Shown piece after piece: positions 47,892 to 61,148 of a stretch of 64,000 nucleotides of DNA (positions are counted from its first letter, which is position 1; every line of letters starts with the position of its first letter). The position numbers were made by a program, and so were the translations under genes. The stretch lies in contig CAIIXF020000001.1 of NCBI GenBank assembly GCA_903813345.2, forward strand, positions 12,729,915 through 12,793,914, in the 5' to 3' direction. Below the pieces are notes generated by a model that was not told the DNA's origin, made no database searches, and saw only the letters and a program-made list of their open reading frames with translations. This DNA is from Owenia fusiformis. Taxonomy: Eukaryota; Annelida; Polychaeta; Sabellida; Oweniidae.

Positions 47892-50800
47892 CTCTTGCTC
47901 ATAGAGACCAGTCCCGCAATCAGAGCAATGTTTTCATGGAGAGTATTATGGCAGAATTCCCGTTGAACGCAGAAATCAAGCACCTGACCTTGATATAGGG
48001 GTTGCAGCCAGGCTTGTCTTCAACTAATGCAACCTCATTATTGTTCATGTGCCAGAACCGCAAAAGTAGCTGAAATCGGTCTCTCGTAAAGTTTTTTCCT
48101 AACTGGGGGTTGCCTGATTCCATCTATAATGAGAAAATGCATAGAGGTTATTTACTTGGAGGGATTGAACGTGGGGTTTATTTCCCTAGGATCATGATTT
48201 TTCATTTTTCGAATTTTCTTTTCTAAAATTAAATTATTTTTCCTTCAAAAATCTTCATTTTGGGCCAAATTTTTCATTTTAGGCCGAATTTTCATTTTTT
48301 CATACACAGTACTTTATATCATTTTACTTCATGATTTGAATTCATACATTACAAAATGTTTTTATTTTTTTATTTAGTGACCTGTTTCTGTACATGACCT
48401 ATAAAATACTCTATAATCAGTCTTCTGATTAGTCTAATTAATCTTATGAAAAGGTTATAGTGTCACAATAATGGCAATACACATATGTTCAGGGTTGGCT
48501 CTGGAAATTGACTTGCGGGACTTGAATTTAAATAAATGAGCTTTGGGTCCACTTTTTTCAAAAATGCCAAAGAAAAGTACAAAGAAACGGCCTCTCAGCC
48601 TTTAGGCCGAGAATGACACCTGCCTTTCCCCTTGGCCATCAGTGATAAAACAAACATTACCTTGTTTTTGTCCAATATGACTCCAGTGTTGTTTTCTAAA
48701 TCAAACACATATTTAGCAGCATCTCAATGAAGGCTTTCATTCAGAGATGGATGTACTGTATTTTCCCACTGTATAGCCTACTGCAATCTTTGAGAAACTC
48801 CTCTTCTCTTTGTGCTGTAAAGGAAAGATCATTGTATATAAATATTTATTCCATAATTATAATAGCATGTTTTCCCTAGGAAAAAAATAAGATTTCGCAT
48901 CAGGCAAAATCCTGTATCAGATCCCATATTGGATCCGATATCAGAAGAATTCAATTGTATCATTTTATATCACACCATCATTGGGTGATGACATTCAAAA
49001 CTTATAAATAAGTTTCAGTTGTGTTGGAGTATTAATATTTTCCCTGAGAAAATATGATATTGATCTCGAAGAATATCACTTTGACACTTGGGCTATTGCC
49101 CTCGGTCAATATGATATTTTCCTTGGCCAATATTATATTTTCCCACAGAATAAAATTCATATACCATCTCTCCCATTAAATAATCTCTATATAACATAAC
49201 ATTTACTATATACAAGGAAGTAGCCATAATGGAAATGAGGGAAATTTCAAAAAAATATTTATACTGAAGCTGAAGTAGAGTGTTTACCTAAATTTAAATC
49301 TGCCTCTTCCAGAGATCAAATTGATTTTATTGGGGCAATACTAGAATAATGTGCTTTCCTTTATCTTCACAGACTTAATATACACATATTGTCCAAATAA
49401 ATGTTTTCCTGAAAAATGGTGGTGAGGCAAAAGCCTCACCTGTCTCAAGTTTGGCTTCACCCATGTTACGGGTACAGGTACTGTATAACTACCTGTATGA
49501 ATACAGTAGATAAAAAATTATTGGTACATCCCTTTTGATATACAAATATGACCTTCATGCTGAACACATACTGTTAAACACTTTTGTACATGTTGTAATG
49601 TATTGTAAAACAGTACATTGTATTGTACTATACTACATTAATTATAATCAATATCATAAAGCTTGTACATGTACATAAATTGCAATTATGTACTATACTC
49701 TAGTAATATTGGTAAACACTGAAACACTGTTTAATTGCCTACCTGTACATTGCAGTTGTTCAGCATAACATTACACTGTACTTTCAGCAGTCATATGATC
49801 CCAAACTCCATCCATGTATTAATCAAAGTAAATATCATTGATGCGGCATTTGGTATTGTTTGCTTTGTCTGGTTCCTAAAACATATATTGTCAGCTATAC
49901 ATGAAGTTCACAACAGTATAGCTCTTCACTTTATTCAGTGACTGACTATGTTGTAGTCAAAGCAGGGATTAAAAAAATAAATTGAGGTGGGACAACTAAG
50001 GCAAAACTGGACTGAAATACAACATTACTGTAATTCAATTAAAAACATCTGACACAGATTGGAACATAAATAAATGACAGGTGGATGTGCTGAAGTGAGG
50101 ATTTCCAATGTTAAAAATGTTGGAAAGTATGGGCTTTCAGATGGCCATGGTTGGTGATAGAAAATCCACCTGTCCACTCGAGTCTCAAGCCAATTCTCAC
50201 GATATACATGTAGTGGCCTTAGAAGAAGGTAATTCCCAACTGTATTTGTCTTTGAAAAAGTTTGCTATCAGCTCTAGATGCATGGATATTGTACATAGCC
50301 ATACACGTCAATGTAAAAGAGTATTCGGTATACTAGTAATGTATATGTATTGTCCATGGCAATGAAACAGTGCAATGAAATAGTACAATGAAATGATAAA
50401 GAAACAATAAGAAAATCAAAAATAAAATTGAAAATAAATTCATGAATTCTGCAGTTCATTAGTGGTTTAGACACTATAGAGCCATAAATATCATAAAATC
50501 AATAAATATTTGTTATCAGATATACATACAGTACCTTTCTCTGTGTCATTACATTGCAAAAAGACAATGATCCCTCAAGAATATGCGATATATTGAAGAG
50601 CAAATTTGTTCATTTTTAACCTGGATGGCGCCATTTTGAATGTCACATGATCACCATGATCAAGTCATGTGACTTAGTTTTTAAGTATGTTATTTGCTCT
50701 ATTTACACTCTAAATAAAATATGTTCGATAATAGTAGTCATCTAATAGTTAGATGAAAATAATTCAGTTCAAATAATTCAGCTGATAACTTACAATGTCG

Positions 50801-51044
50801 ATTATAATTGACACAACTCAAAAAAAATCTTGACTGGAATTTTTCTGGTCCTCCCGGGCTATTTACCTTATCAAATTGTAATCTTTCCTTTGATTGCCGA
50901 GGTCCAGGGACATATCTTCACTGATTACAAGGTATGGGAATATTCCCATCATCATCTGACTTGCTTCGGACACCAGAGAGATCAGAATCACTATCAAATA
51001 GGCTCTCAATAAAAATCACTGCCATCGTCATTTAGTGCCGCCAT
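47892..51044 (-). pseudogene. Decayed piggyBac transposase
   Basis: Two recognisable pieces on the minus strand. The 5' piece (51044 to 50867) starts MAALNDDGSDF, shifts frame by one T in a T run, then reads the acidic ESLFDSDSDLSG typical of piggyBac N-termini. It has an in-frame TGA further on and ends at a GATAAG-GTAAAT donor. The second piece (48123 to 47892) follows a CTCATTATAG acceptor and reads FTRDRFQLLLRFWHMNNNE and YIKVRCLISAFN, matching the start of the piggyBac transposase domain. Past a frameshift, HENIAL then GLVSMSK fits the family, but the first catalytic Asp-Glu is replaced by Ile-Ala. The C-terminal half was not found. Two frameshifts, a stop and a lost acid make it inactive. 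Confidence 0.75.
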
Positions 51045-51246
51045 TTTTCCCGCCAAATATTTGTTTGAAAATTTGTTTTTATTTTTCCTGTTTTTAAAAA
51101 CTCGATCAAGTTGAGAAAAATGAACAAACAAGCACAGTGTTTCGAAATATTTATTGTTTTAGACATACAATATCATGTTTATTTGTGAAGATCTGCATGT
51201 CTTACATAATTACTGAGGGGAATCCCCTTTTACATGGGAATGACGT

Positions 51247-51352
51247 AAAGCCGATCTCATCGGCTTTAGCACTGAAGCAAAGGTTTTTCAGAGCCGATTT
51301 AATCGGCTCTCGCAAACACAAATGTGACGTCAGAGCCGATTTAATCGGCTCT
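51247..51352. repeat. Three covarying 21-bp palindromes
   Basis: AAAGCCGAT-CTC-ATCGGCTTT at 51247-51267 and AGAGCCGAT-TTA-ATCGGCTCT at 51290-51310 and 51332-51352. Each stem is perfect. The first differs from the others by a paired change (A-T for G-C) on both sides of the loop. Spacing is 43 then 42 bp. They sit within 120 bp of the right end of the piggyBac-like element, where transposase-binding repeats are often found. Confidence 0.85.
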
Positions 51353-51369
51353 CGCATTGACGGGGTTAA

Positions 51370-51527
51370 AGGCCCCATGTAAAGTTTAACTCACTTTGGC
51401 TTATATTACAGTTCTATAGTCCAATTTTATCAAAATGTGCTATGTAAAACCTTTCAAACTGATTTCAAAAAATTGATTTTGAAGGTCTTTTTGTTCAAAA
51501 AATTATGAATACATATTAAATAAAGTT
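51370..51527. repeat. Displaced second half of the third tandem unit
   Basis: From AGGCCCCATGTAAAG to AATAAAGTT it is nearly identical to 44331-44490 and to the matching part of copy 1. It directly follows the right TTAA of the piggyBac-like element, so it completes the third copy of the triplication begun at 44505. Confidence 0.93.
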
Positions 51528-52837
51528 TTAGTTGGCATGCATGTTGTACATACATTGTGCATTATACAAGTAATGATTTATAACAATGCATAGCATACAT
51601 TGAAAAGTACATCAAGTTACAAGAAAAGAAACCCCACAATCCCAGCCTTTGTAAAAAAATTCATATGCTCTACTTTATGTATATTTGGGATACTATGAAA
51701 GAAACACTTGTTCCATTTGTGGAAGTGCTGATAAGGAACTTAAATTCAGGTATATTATAAAAGAAATCAACAGAATATCAAACATTATCAAATTGAAAGA
51801 GAATCTACATTGATGTAGCGGATGCATGTTAAAAGGAAAATAGCAAATGCTAATCGTAAAATACATTTATCTCCTCTTGCTGGTTCAAATTTGCCCTGGC
51901 ATCAAAAGAAATATAACCCCTTTTGTTACCTATATATCACATTAACGATGATACAAAAGATATCTTCAAAAGTCTTACTTTCCTAATTGCAACCACTGCT
52001 ACAGACTATCTGTTGCCTGTTAACTCAGGATGAATACCAAAGCTAAAATAAGCCATTGATCTTGGGAAAAGATTGGCTTTGATGGGTGTTATATTGGTTG
52101 GTATGGTTTATTGGGATTTTAGTATATTTGAGCTTCTGAATGTTGCCTTTTGTTTTCTGTTAGTTGTACTTTTGTTGCTGAAGATTATTAATATTGAAAT
52201 ATTAAACTGTAAATATATTGGTTTCTTAGTTAATAACATTTCACACATTATTGAAGTATGATATCATAAAACATGCAAATACTGTACATTTATACAAACT
52301 AGTATTCTTTATTATTAATAACACATTGGCCTCACTGGTATGCCAGTTTGGGGTTATTTTACGAATATAAAGCTAAAATATAAAGGTCACAAAAGGCCGG
52401 CTTTTTATTTTTTTGTTTGTTTGTCTATTTGTTTATTTGCTTGTTTGATTAAAGAAAATTAATCCTTTAGAGAAGTGAGAAATCTTTAAAAAAAACTTGG
52501 GACTCTCTCTGATTTTCCCTTTGGAAATATCTCCATCAAAAGTATAAATTTTAACCACCAGAAATCCCATCCAGCCCGGTCTGAAGGTGTTGATGCATAA
52601 AATACAAAATTTGTTATCAGATGTTATCATAGAGATATAGCTAGACCTTGGGGGAGACGTCTGGTCTCATTTCATGCTCAATTTCAGACTTTATCTCACA
52701 TCCTGTTGACACCTAGTTCCTTCAGGTATGATGGGGGATTGTAATAGGAATACTTTAACATTGAAAAGTTTGCTTCTTATAGAATCAATGTTTTATTCAT
52801 GCAATGTTTGGATTATAAAAGCCATGATTTTTAAAGT
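51528..52837. other. Unassigned DNA with a (TTTG)n tract
   Basis: A (TTTG)n tract lies at about 52413-52445. A GTTGGTATGG-type frame near 52073 has no splice or start support. Confidence 0.5.
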
Positions 52838-52965
52838 TGATAAACTCTTTTCCAAACCACATTTCTAATCTAATTTTACATGTAGATTCCAAATATGACA
52901 TCAGTTTGACTGACTTTTAAATTTTTTATGACGTCAATCAAGTTTATTTCTACTTGCATCTAGTC
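52838..52965. repeat. Dispersed repeat shared with 63401-63531
   Basis: GTTGATAAACTCTTTTC, ACCACATTTCTAA, TTTTACATGTAGATTCCAAA, TATGACATCAGTTTGACTGA and TTATTTCTACTYGCATCT occur in the same order at 63401. There the block forms the right end of a TIR element; here the left end was not found. Confidence 0.8.
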
Positions 52966-53639
52966 TATTAGTTAACATATTTTTCAATGTTGCTGAAGAT
53001 AATTGATTATGATTAAATAAAATAAAACAAAAACATTTTGCATTATTCAGTACCATGCATGTACAAAAATATTGCTTTTTTCCTTCAGAATAACTTTTAT
53101 CTTAATATAGTATAATTCATAATTTTGATTACAATTTTAGATGTGTATGCAACATTTGAAGTTGAAGATGTCAATTGGATAAGTATTTAACATTTCTATT
53201 CAGGTCTGTTATCGACTGCAAGATATGTTTTATCTGCATTATTTTATGAATCATGTCAACAACCACATCCCCACAGGATGAGAATTTAAAGGTTTATCTG
53301 ATTCCTACTTTTGAAGTATACCAATAGTCAAGATTTTGTCACTCAAGATGACAAACGTACTATTTCATATTGGGGATAACCATGGGTCTTCCAGACAAAG
53401 ACCAAAATATAACTTAGTCATGTTAATAAAGAGCACCTTATACAGGTTAGTCTGATCACAAGGCTATTATAGATGTAACAACAAAATCAGAATGAACACA
53501 AAACAGCACTACCTGCACTGCAGTATAAGAAAATGCAAGCCAATTAATTGGACAAAACTAGCCTAATGGCTTTTCATAAACTATAATAAAATATTCACTT
53601 GAACTTGTAAAAGTCATGATAGAGGGTTTATATCATTTA
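52966..53639. other. Unassigned DNA
   Basis: No supported feature. Confidence 0.5.
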
Positions 53640-53835
53640 ATTAAACACCTCATTGAACACCTCATTCTAGTGAACACTTCTCCTCAAGGAAAATATATTT
53701 CTAGAGGACACCTTAGGGAAAACATCTTCCAAGTAAACACCTCTCCTTAAGGAACACCTCTCCAAAGTAAACACATCCTCCTTCGAGAACACCTCCCCTT
53801 AATGAACACCTCTCCTTTGGGAACACTTCCTAACA
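53640..53835. mobile_element. Decayed pogo/Tigger-like sequence with GAACACCTC repeats
   Basis: Eight or more variants of GTGAACACCTCTCC occur in 190 bp, as in the interiors of the MITEs at 4622 and 35148. The terminal inverted repeats are lost. Confidence 0.5.
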
Positions 53836-56800
53836 GGGCTAACAGTGTAAAGCTTTTCTTAGCAAATGATTCAGAATACTATACAGATTCAGATTTTTAA
53901 TGAAACATTTAGAACGTTTTGTAGATAAAATTTACTGCTCCCATCCAAGATCCCTCCTTATACTGGATTCCCAGGTGTATCTCGGCTGCATATAACAACT
54001 TTGCTGGACAAAATTAAACCCAAATAAAAAGTAACTGATAAACAAGTTCTTGGGAAGGCACATTCAGAGTAACCAGCTTTGATTCCTAAAACACCAAAGT
54101 CATAGAATACTTGACCTTTCACTAAATGTTTTATCCGAACAAGAATCAAAGCAAAGTGTCTATTAGGATAGTGAGTTACAACTATACCTGCCAATAAAAT
54201 ATGCTTTAATGGGAGTAATAAATTTATTTTGACTTAATGTATGCTTTCAGCATTGGAGAAACAGATGAAAAAATAAACAGAGACTATTCCTGGTAGCTAT
54301 ATATTTCTGTAGAAAGGATGTTAATGCCAATAATGTCATTTCAGTCAATATAAACCTTCTACATGTAATTACTTTCTCTTTAAATCCTATAATCATGTTA
54401 TCCAAGTTTTTAATTTGAACACAATTTAGAGTATTAACTACATTTCAGTTTATTCCTTGTTAATTCCTCTCAATAGTGTCACCATGCCTTATTAAAACAT
54501 GATAGCTAAGAAGTGTTTGTTATAGGTGTAATAGTTTTTAATAGTACATATATACTTGTTGTTTAATGGTTGGAATAGAGTTATGTTATCTATATGGCCA
54601 CTTCCACCATTATACATTACGTAATAGATAATACGTTACTTAGAGCTCCACTTCTTACTTCAGACAGGATGCCTCAAACAATTAGTTTCAAGTGCTTAAG
54701 ATGTTAACCTAGGCTGAGATCTAATTTTAAATATATTAACATAAATAAACAAATGTTGAAACAGCAAACAAACAATTAAACAAACAAACAAGCAAACAAA
54801 CAAACACTTCATATGGACAATGTTGGTTCCTTGCGGAAGATAATGCACCAGCCCTTTCATAATAATAACCCCAAAAAAAATAAACAAATATAAACCATAC
54901 ATTGTACGGATACCACATGTACATGTACGTATGTAAACATTTGACAAAACTATTTTGTTTTTCAGAAAATTTGCTTTGGAAATTTTTCTATATTCTAAGC
55001 TAACTACTAACCTTTCCTTAGCCTATGGAAAAATTGGAAATCATATCAAAAACTGACAGATCTGAATTGATGATCGACTAAATGATGCAGCAAGAAGGGA
55101 TCGAGACAAGAACTTTATTGCAATGAGCACTTTATAAGAACATATCCAAATTTTCTAAAATAGCCAAATTTCTTCCTCTACAATCATATCTATTCTCTGG
55201 AGTAAATCAATTTTGGCAGGTAACCAAGCACCATGGAAATATTTGTAAATGTTTATACTAGGCCCCAACTGTATGTTAAGCCCACTATGTATGTAATAGT
55301 TGTAAATAAACATGTGGACTAAGGGTTAGTAGGATAAACATACAAAATATCTTCTTCATGATGGTATCATCACAGCCATGAAATTCCATCGTGTGCATCT
55401 CGATGTAAGTCTGCATATGAAGAATTGTTTAAAGAATTAATCACATATATATTGAAGCTGGAGTTTCACTAGAATCTAAAAATGACCTTGGGTGGGTTGT
55501 TCGTCTTAAAATGCAATGCAATTACATGACACACCTAGCCTAGCTTTATGTGAATATCGCATCATGTATTAAAAATACCAAGACATTTCAACTTGCACAT
55601 TGTTAACTTCCACATAAGAAACAAGATTTTTTTTATTTTTATTCATAAAGATAGCCCATGTACGCTGTATGAAGTGCATGGGGTAATATCATAAAGATGA
55701 ACCTCATAGTCCAAACAATGTATCAATATCGAGGCAATTCAGAAATGTGTTTATCATTTTTTCATGCATGAGTGTGTAATAAATACTGATGGTATGTACC
55801 TGTGCGTGATAGTATTTCGTAAATAAACATATTGACTTCAGTCTCACCTCTCGCTTTGAAACCTCACCTCACCTAGTACAAACAAATAAGATTCCCCTCA
55901 CAACATAGCATTCATCAGTTCACGAGGTTTTGAAGAAATTTCGTGTGGGGGTTGAAAATAAAAAATTTGAAAAATCTCCTCAGACCAAAACAAAATAATC
56001 TTTGGGTTAAATCGGATAAAAAATATCAGGTAAATGACAGAGAGAATCCCTAATGACCCCATTACATCTTTGGGAAAATCAGACAACTAAAGATATGAGG
56101 GGAAACAATTGAGGCACTAAAATGAACAAGAAAAATATGAAAACATAGTATCTAATAAATAATCCTAGCTCATTACAAATTTTGCAGAACAAAGTGTTTC
56201 AAAATAGTATTCAAAAATGGCTGAACTCAAAAGAATGAAGATTTGCTTTTTAAAAAGGCGAACTGAAGATATCCCTAATCTTCAAAGGCTATTTCTGTAC
56301 CCTGAATAGCCACGAGCAATATTTTGGTGGAAGAGACATAAGTAGGACTTCCAAGTGTTTTCATTTATAGACCTGTCAATGGACTGTCCATTTTGAACAA
56401 ATATGGAACATCAAAAGATATTCATATCTGTTAAAATTCAAATTGTAAAAATGGAATAACAAATTCAGAAAATAGTAAAATAAATAGACATGTACATTTT
56501 AAAGTTAACTATTCAAAATGATATGAAATCAGGTGCTTCATTCAAATTAGAGAGAAAAAAATTAAAAAGGAATAAAGATGCCATTTCTGGAATAGGTTAT
56601 CTACTATGTAGTGATAATCCAAGCCTAAGTTTGCGTTGAGATATGTCACTACATTAATCAGAAAAGAAAGTTTAAAAGCTTTACTCAGATAGATAGCAGC
56701 AGCAACGTGATAATCAGAAACATAATGAATCAGAAAAATTCTTAAATGTACATACTGTAAGTAGCCTACATGTAAGTAAATGTGTGATAAGAGAAAATAC

Positions 56801-58219
56801 CAAAAAGTACTGAAAAAACAGAGAAGAGCATTTAGGAGTTCAACTAGTCAGACTTGAAAACATAAACCAACGGTCCCAAACAATGTTTTTTTATCATATA
56901 TACAGAAACAGTGGCTGACACCTCCCCCCCCACCATCCTCATCATTATCCTAAACCTCTTGAGGCCCATAGGTGGGGATAATTAAGTTCAACATTCTTTC
57001 AATATTATGAATTTTCCACCATTTTGAGGAGAATTTAAGTGATTTTGGGCAAAATTGTCAAAGTCTCCCTAGTATTTTCTCAAGCCTGCCTCTTTCTAAG
57101 CTATAAACATATACATATACTGTTCATCGATCTAGAATACTCTTTTTGGATACCCTTATATTTTCATTTAATTGACATTAGGAATATTAAAGTTTGGTTT
57201 ATATAAAAGATGTCACATTTCTGCTGCCTGAGAGATACTATGAGAACTCATCAATTGTTAAAAGAACTCAGCTATGAGAGACATCTTTATAACCTTTATG
57301 ATCATAATATAATATTTCTAATTTAATGTCTACTACATGTATTTTGATTACACCAAGTAAATAATTTTGTTTTGATGATTGTCATCAAAGCTGCAAATAT
57401 CCATCCAAAGCTGCATTGATAAAGAAAACAAATGCTGATATCTCTAATGACATGCCTACACAGACATTCTAATAGGAATAATCCAATTAAATATATGCAG
57501 AGCTAACTGCCATGTATTTCTATTCTAGTGAAGTGTTTTGACACCCACATAATGAAGACAAATAAAGTTCAATAATCCCTTAAATACATAAACAAATCTT
57601 GTTCTTTATGAATTATGCATTATTGTTCTATTCTGGAATGTTTTAGGGGTTTTTGAATTTCCATATTTTTTATGAAGTTATACATATTATTCGGTTTTGT
57701 TTTGATGTCAGATCTTACTGTCAATGGACTGAGAATTTAAGTTCATTAACATTCCATGAATCTTTTTTATGTCTTAGGGAGAATTGGGTATCAATTATTT
57801 TCATCAGTTTTGAATATTTACTTCATTTGATTATATTAAAATGAATTAGCGGTTTAACTACACATACAGCACATTTTAACCATTTGAGTTTTTCTTTGAA
57901 CTTGATGTGTTAAATATAAAACAAATTTAACCATCTACCAACGAGTACTTTCTTAAATATCTCATGTGGATATATGATACATATAGCTTAACATTTTTAT
58001 TTTGTTAAAATTTCAATGACATTGACCATTTTTCTAATCTAGGTTCACCCCACAAGCACCAACACAATCATTCTTGATCATAAATGCACTGGTTGATCCC
58101 CTGATGATGTTTTTCCTTTGTTCTACTATTTGCCATTGTAAGGAGCCATCATCATGGTCATAATATTCGGGGTACAGTTTTTATTTTGTGTTACTTTTGG
58201 ACTTAAAATTCAATATGAG
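53836..58219. other. Unassigned DNA, long gene-free stretch
   Basis: A (CAAA)n tract lies at about 54768-54808. A C-rich patch followed by TTCCACCATTTTGAGG near 56920-57060 is a fragment related to the CAGGCCC MITE interior. No exon was recognised in 4.4 kb. Confidence 0.45.
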
Positions 58220-59114
58220 GGTAAAGAGTGGGTATCGATATGGCGAACTTTTTGAACACACGTTTCTCTTAAACCAGTCATCAAAATTATTTGAAAATCT
58301 TACAAATTGTCAATTTAATAGCCATCTTTTGAATGGTAACAATATAATTTGAAATAGATATACATACTTTTATCTATATTGGTAAAAAATTGATGCTGAC
58401 ATATATTGATCAATATGTAGGGAATGCTTAAATCTAGTTATCATGCAATTCATTGCAAGAAATGATCAAGTATAAGGCAAACTTTGAGAAACTTGTCAAT
58501 CACAAAACCTGCCATTGATTTTTACATAAGAAAGTTTCCTGAAAATGACCTACTTTTTGTCAAATTTTATAGAGTTAACACCAAAAACTGTAATTCCAAG
58601 AGCTTTGAAATCTTCAGAGGACATAAGTTGCATATACAGGAACTACTACAAGTTATTTGAAAGTTCTACTTTAACAGAGTGTCTAGTATTTACAGAAAAT
58701 TTGACTTTTTGACGTCAAAATCAGCAATTTCTCGGAAACCGGGCGAACTTGGGAAATGGCGATGATAGGTCAAATAGGCATTATGGATATGCATAAAATG
58801 ACTGTGGAGATGACTCAATCCGAATAGCAGTTTTAATTTGTGTGGCCAATGTTGACGGATGGACGGACAGACGGACCAACGGACATACGCCTGGTCGATC
58901 CCACAGGCTCACTGTGTGAGCCAAAAACAATTGCACTAAAAAAAAATGTTAACAAAAAAAGTTATATAAAATATTTTAAAATAATTTTCGCATTAAATTG
59001 TTGTCAATCAGTCAACATTACATAAAATACCTTTTTTTACAGAATGTATTCAATGATTGGTTTAAGAGAAAAACATTGTTGAATTCAGTTCTCCATATCG
59101 ATACCTATCCTTTA
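58220..59114. mobile_element. ~0.9-kb TIR element with a GGACGGACAGACGG tract
   Basis: Both ends share, in inverted orientation, GGTATCGATATGG then GAAC, and TTTCTCTTAAACCARTCAT, spread over about 60 bp (left near 58230-58285, right near 59050-59110). The interior carries GACGGATGGACGGACAGACG and CAGGCTCACTGTGTGAGCC, phrases I recall from dispersed repeats of marine invertebrates. Outer limits are approximate and no target duplication is clear. Confidence 0.65.
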
Positions 59115-60026
59115 AACACATTGAAGATGTAATCTTCATAACCTTTTTGCCACAGACATGTGTCATCTTCATATATTTAAGAAAATATCAGCATTTGAGA
59201 ACAAATGGTTAATAGTACAATAACATCATTTCTGTGGGCAATATAGTGAAAAATTGGACCAAGGGCCTTTGAATTATTACCGCCGTTTATTACCAGGGCT
59301 AAAATGGTAAAAACTGACTGGCCACTAAGCGAAATTATACGCACTAAATGATATCTCATTTCCCAAGAACATTGCCGGGCTGAAATATCATTATTGGTCC
59401 GGCACTATGACGTCACATATTGCTCAGGCCAATATAGTAAAATAAAATAAACGCCTCACAACAGACTGCAAAATACGGGGCACCTAAACCTGAACTTCTA
59501 TGGATGCAACCATGCAAAAAACTAATTTGGAATTATTTGTTAGATTAGATAGATTTTATAATGAAATTATCCAAACATAATGAGTAATTTTATTTTAATC
59601 TAATTTCTACTTTTTTAAATTGTTTTTCAACATAAAAATTTTACAACCATTAAACAATGCCACCATTCACTATCTAAAATATTCCATAAATCTACAGACA
59701 CTGTCTGTACTCTAGACAACTATAGACAATCAATTGACGAGTCATATAGACTGTTTTCATGTGTAATTTATGCTTTACAGAGTGATTTAATAGTAAAGTC
59801 CTCAGAAAGATCTCTATCAATCCATCATGAGAAATCATGGCCTTCTTTTAGCTTCGTTCTGGAAGGAATTTCTCGTTGAAGGTAGGATAATGTGATGAGT
59901 ATGAGAATGCTTTCACCTACAAATAGCTTAATTCTCATTGTTTTGTGTATTTGAATAAATAGCATGTAAAGCAAGAGTACTTTAAAAAACATGATTAAGC
60001 TAAACAAATATATTAAAGGCAGAATC
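59115..60026. other. Unassigned DNA
   Basis: No supported feature before the AGATA duplication at 60027. Confidence 0.5.
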
Positions 60027-60117
60027 AGATACACCCCGGGTGATCAATATCCTGTGTTCCGAATTTCGTTCCAGCAAGTCAGTGACCCGAGTTGTGTTTT
60101 ACTGAATCCCGACAAAT

Positions 60118-60185
60118 ATGGCGGCTAATTTGACAACAGACGATGTTGATGTCGACAATTATTCAAAACTTTCTGACAGCATAAG
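60118..60185 (+). CDS. Putative first coding exon, left arm
   Basis: ATG in good context (CAAATATGGCG) opens a 68-nt frame reading MAANLTTDDVDV, then SDSIR, and ends at AG-GTAAGA, a consensus donor in phase 2. The mirrored right-arm exon has the same length and phase and ends in the same SDSIR. The intron start is also shared. No downstream exon was identified, so it may be the remnant first exon of an autonomous parent element. Confidence 0.45.
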
Positions 60186-61148
60186 GTAAGACTGAATATA
60201 GAGTGGCGCATTCGGTGCCTAAATATGTTTGCAACATTTTCTTAGTTGTTTATCCATATGCGTTGGGCATTACTGCTAATCGAAGCATAAGTAAACGTGA
60301 CCTCATTTTCAACGCTCGCTGGAAAGTATGTCACCGAGCAGTTTTTGACCTTCTGTTAGTTAATGAGATAAACTGTTATCATGGTATAATTGCTGGGTAG
60401 ACGTTCAAAGTATGTACCAACTCGTGCTTCCAGTGAATGTAAACCATTTCTTTGCATAAGCGTCCTAGAAGGCATAATAAGATATATTCCATAGTAGTAC
60501 CGAGTAGGAATCGCCAGTGTTCCGACGCACTTCATGGATAAATGCTTATAGACTATTGAATCATAATGAACAGAAGCAGTGTATACTCACGTGTGATATC
60601 TTAATTTATCAAAAATAAGAATTGAATGCATTTGATAATATTGATACTTTGCCAACTTGACTGATTTTTTTCTAGTCTGAGTAATTAATAAATGAGTAGT
60701 GAATTTGATTAATTGAGGATTTCCCATGTTAAAATATGTGAAAATTGTCAAGAGGCCACACACATCAGAGGATGAGAGTACAATGCAACATGTGTAAATT
60801 ATGAGACTATGTTGCAACACCTTCAAAGAATGGTCATTTCACAATCCACATTGCACATACTGTAGCAGGCATTTTTATGATATATTTTAACATTGTCACA
60901 AAAACCAGGGATTGACAAAAAATATAGCATATCATATAGCAGGTATATGCCAGGTATTGTAATATATTTCAACGTTGTCACTGTTAGAGTAGGCGCTACA
61001 ATTTACCCATAAAAATATAATAATATTGACAACAGGCTAAAAAGTCTTCACAGTAAGCCATAAATGTCACATAAAGGCGACGGTCACACCAGGCTTTCAC
61101 GATAGCATTGCTAAGGTAATGGCAGGATCCATGCATAATTTATTAAAT

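Larger units (their letters stand above)
44739..51365. mobile_element. piggyBac-like element, 6.6 kb, decayed
   Basis: Left terminus CCCTATCAATGC (44739-44750) and right terminus, inverted, CCCCGTCAATGC (51354-51365) match at 10 of 12 bases. TTAA flanks both ends (44735-44738 and 51366-51369). CCC-starting ends with TTAA are the piggyBac hallmark. The empty site is known from context: copies 1 and 2 of the tandem unit read straight through at the same TTAA. Inside are broken piggyBac transposase exons on the minus strand, foldback structures near 46836-46970 and 47265, and three palindromes near the right end. Confidence 0.88.

Noticed and set aside
48655-48720. Minus-strand frame KYVFDLENNTG before a GTAATG donor as a further piggyBac exon
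   Set aside because: Located in the right element and strand, but I cannot match the residues to a known part of the transposase.
51370-51527. A separate dispersed repeat (MITE) related to the 43.9-kb sequence
   Set aside because: Its position exactly after the right TTAA of the piggyBac-like element shows it is the displaced rest of the third tandem copy.
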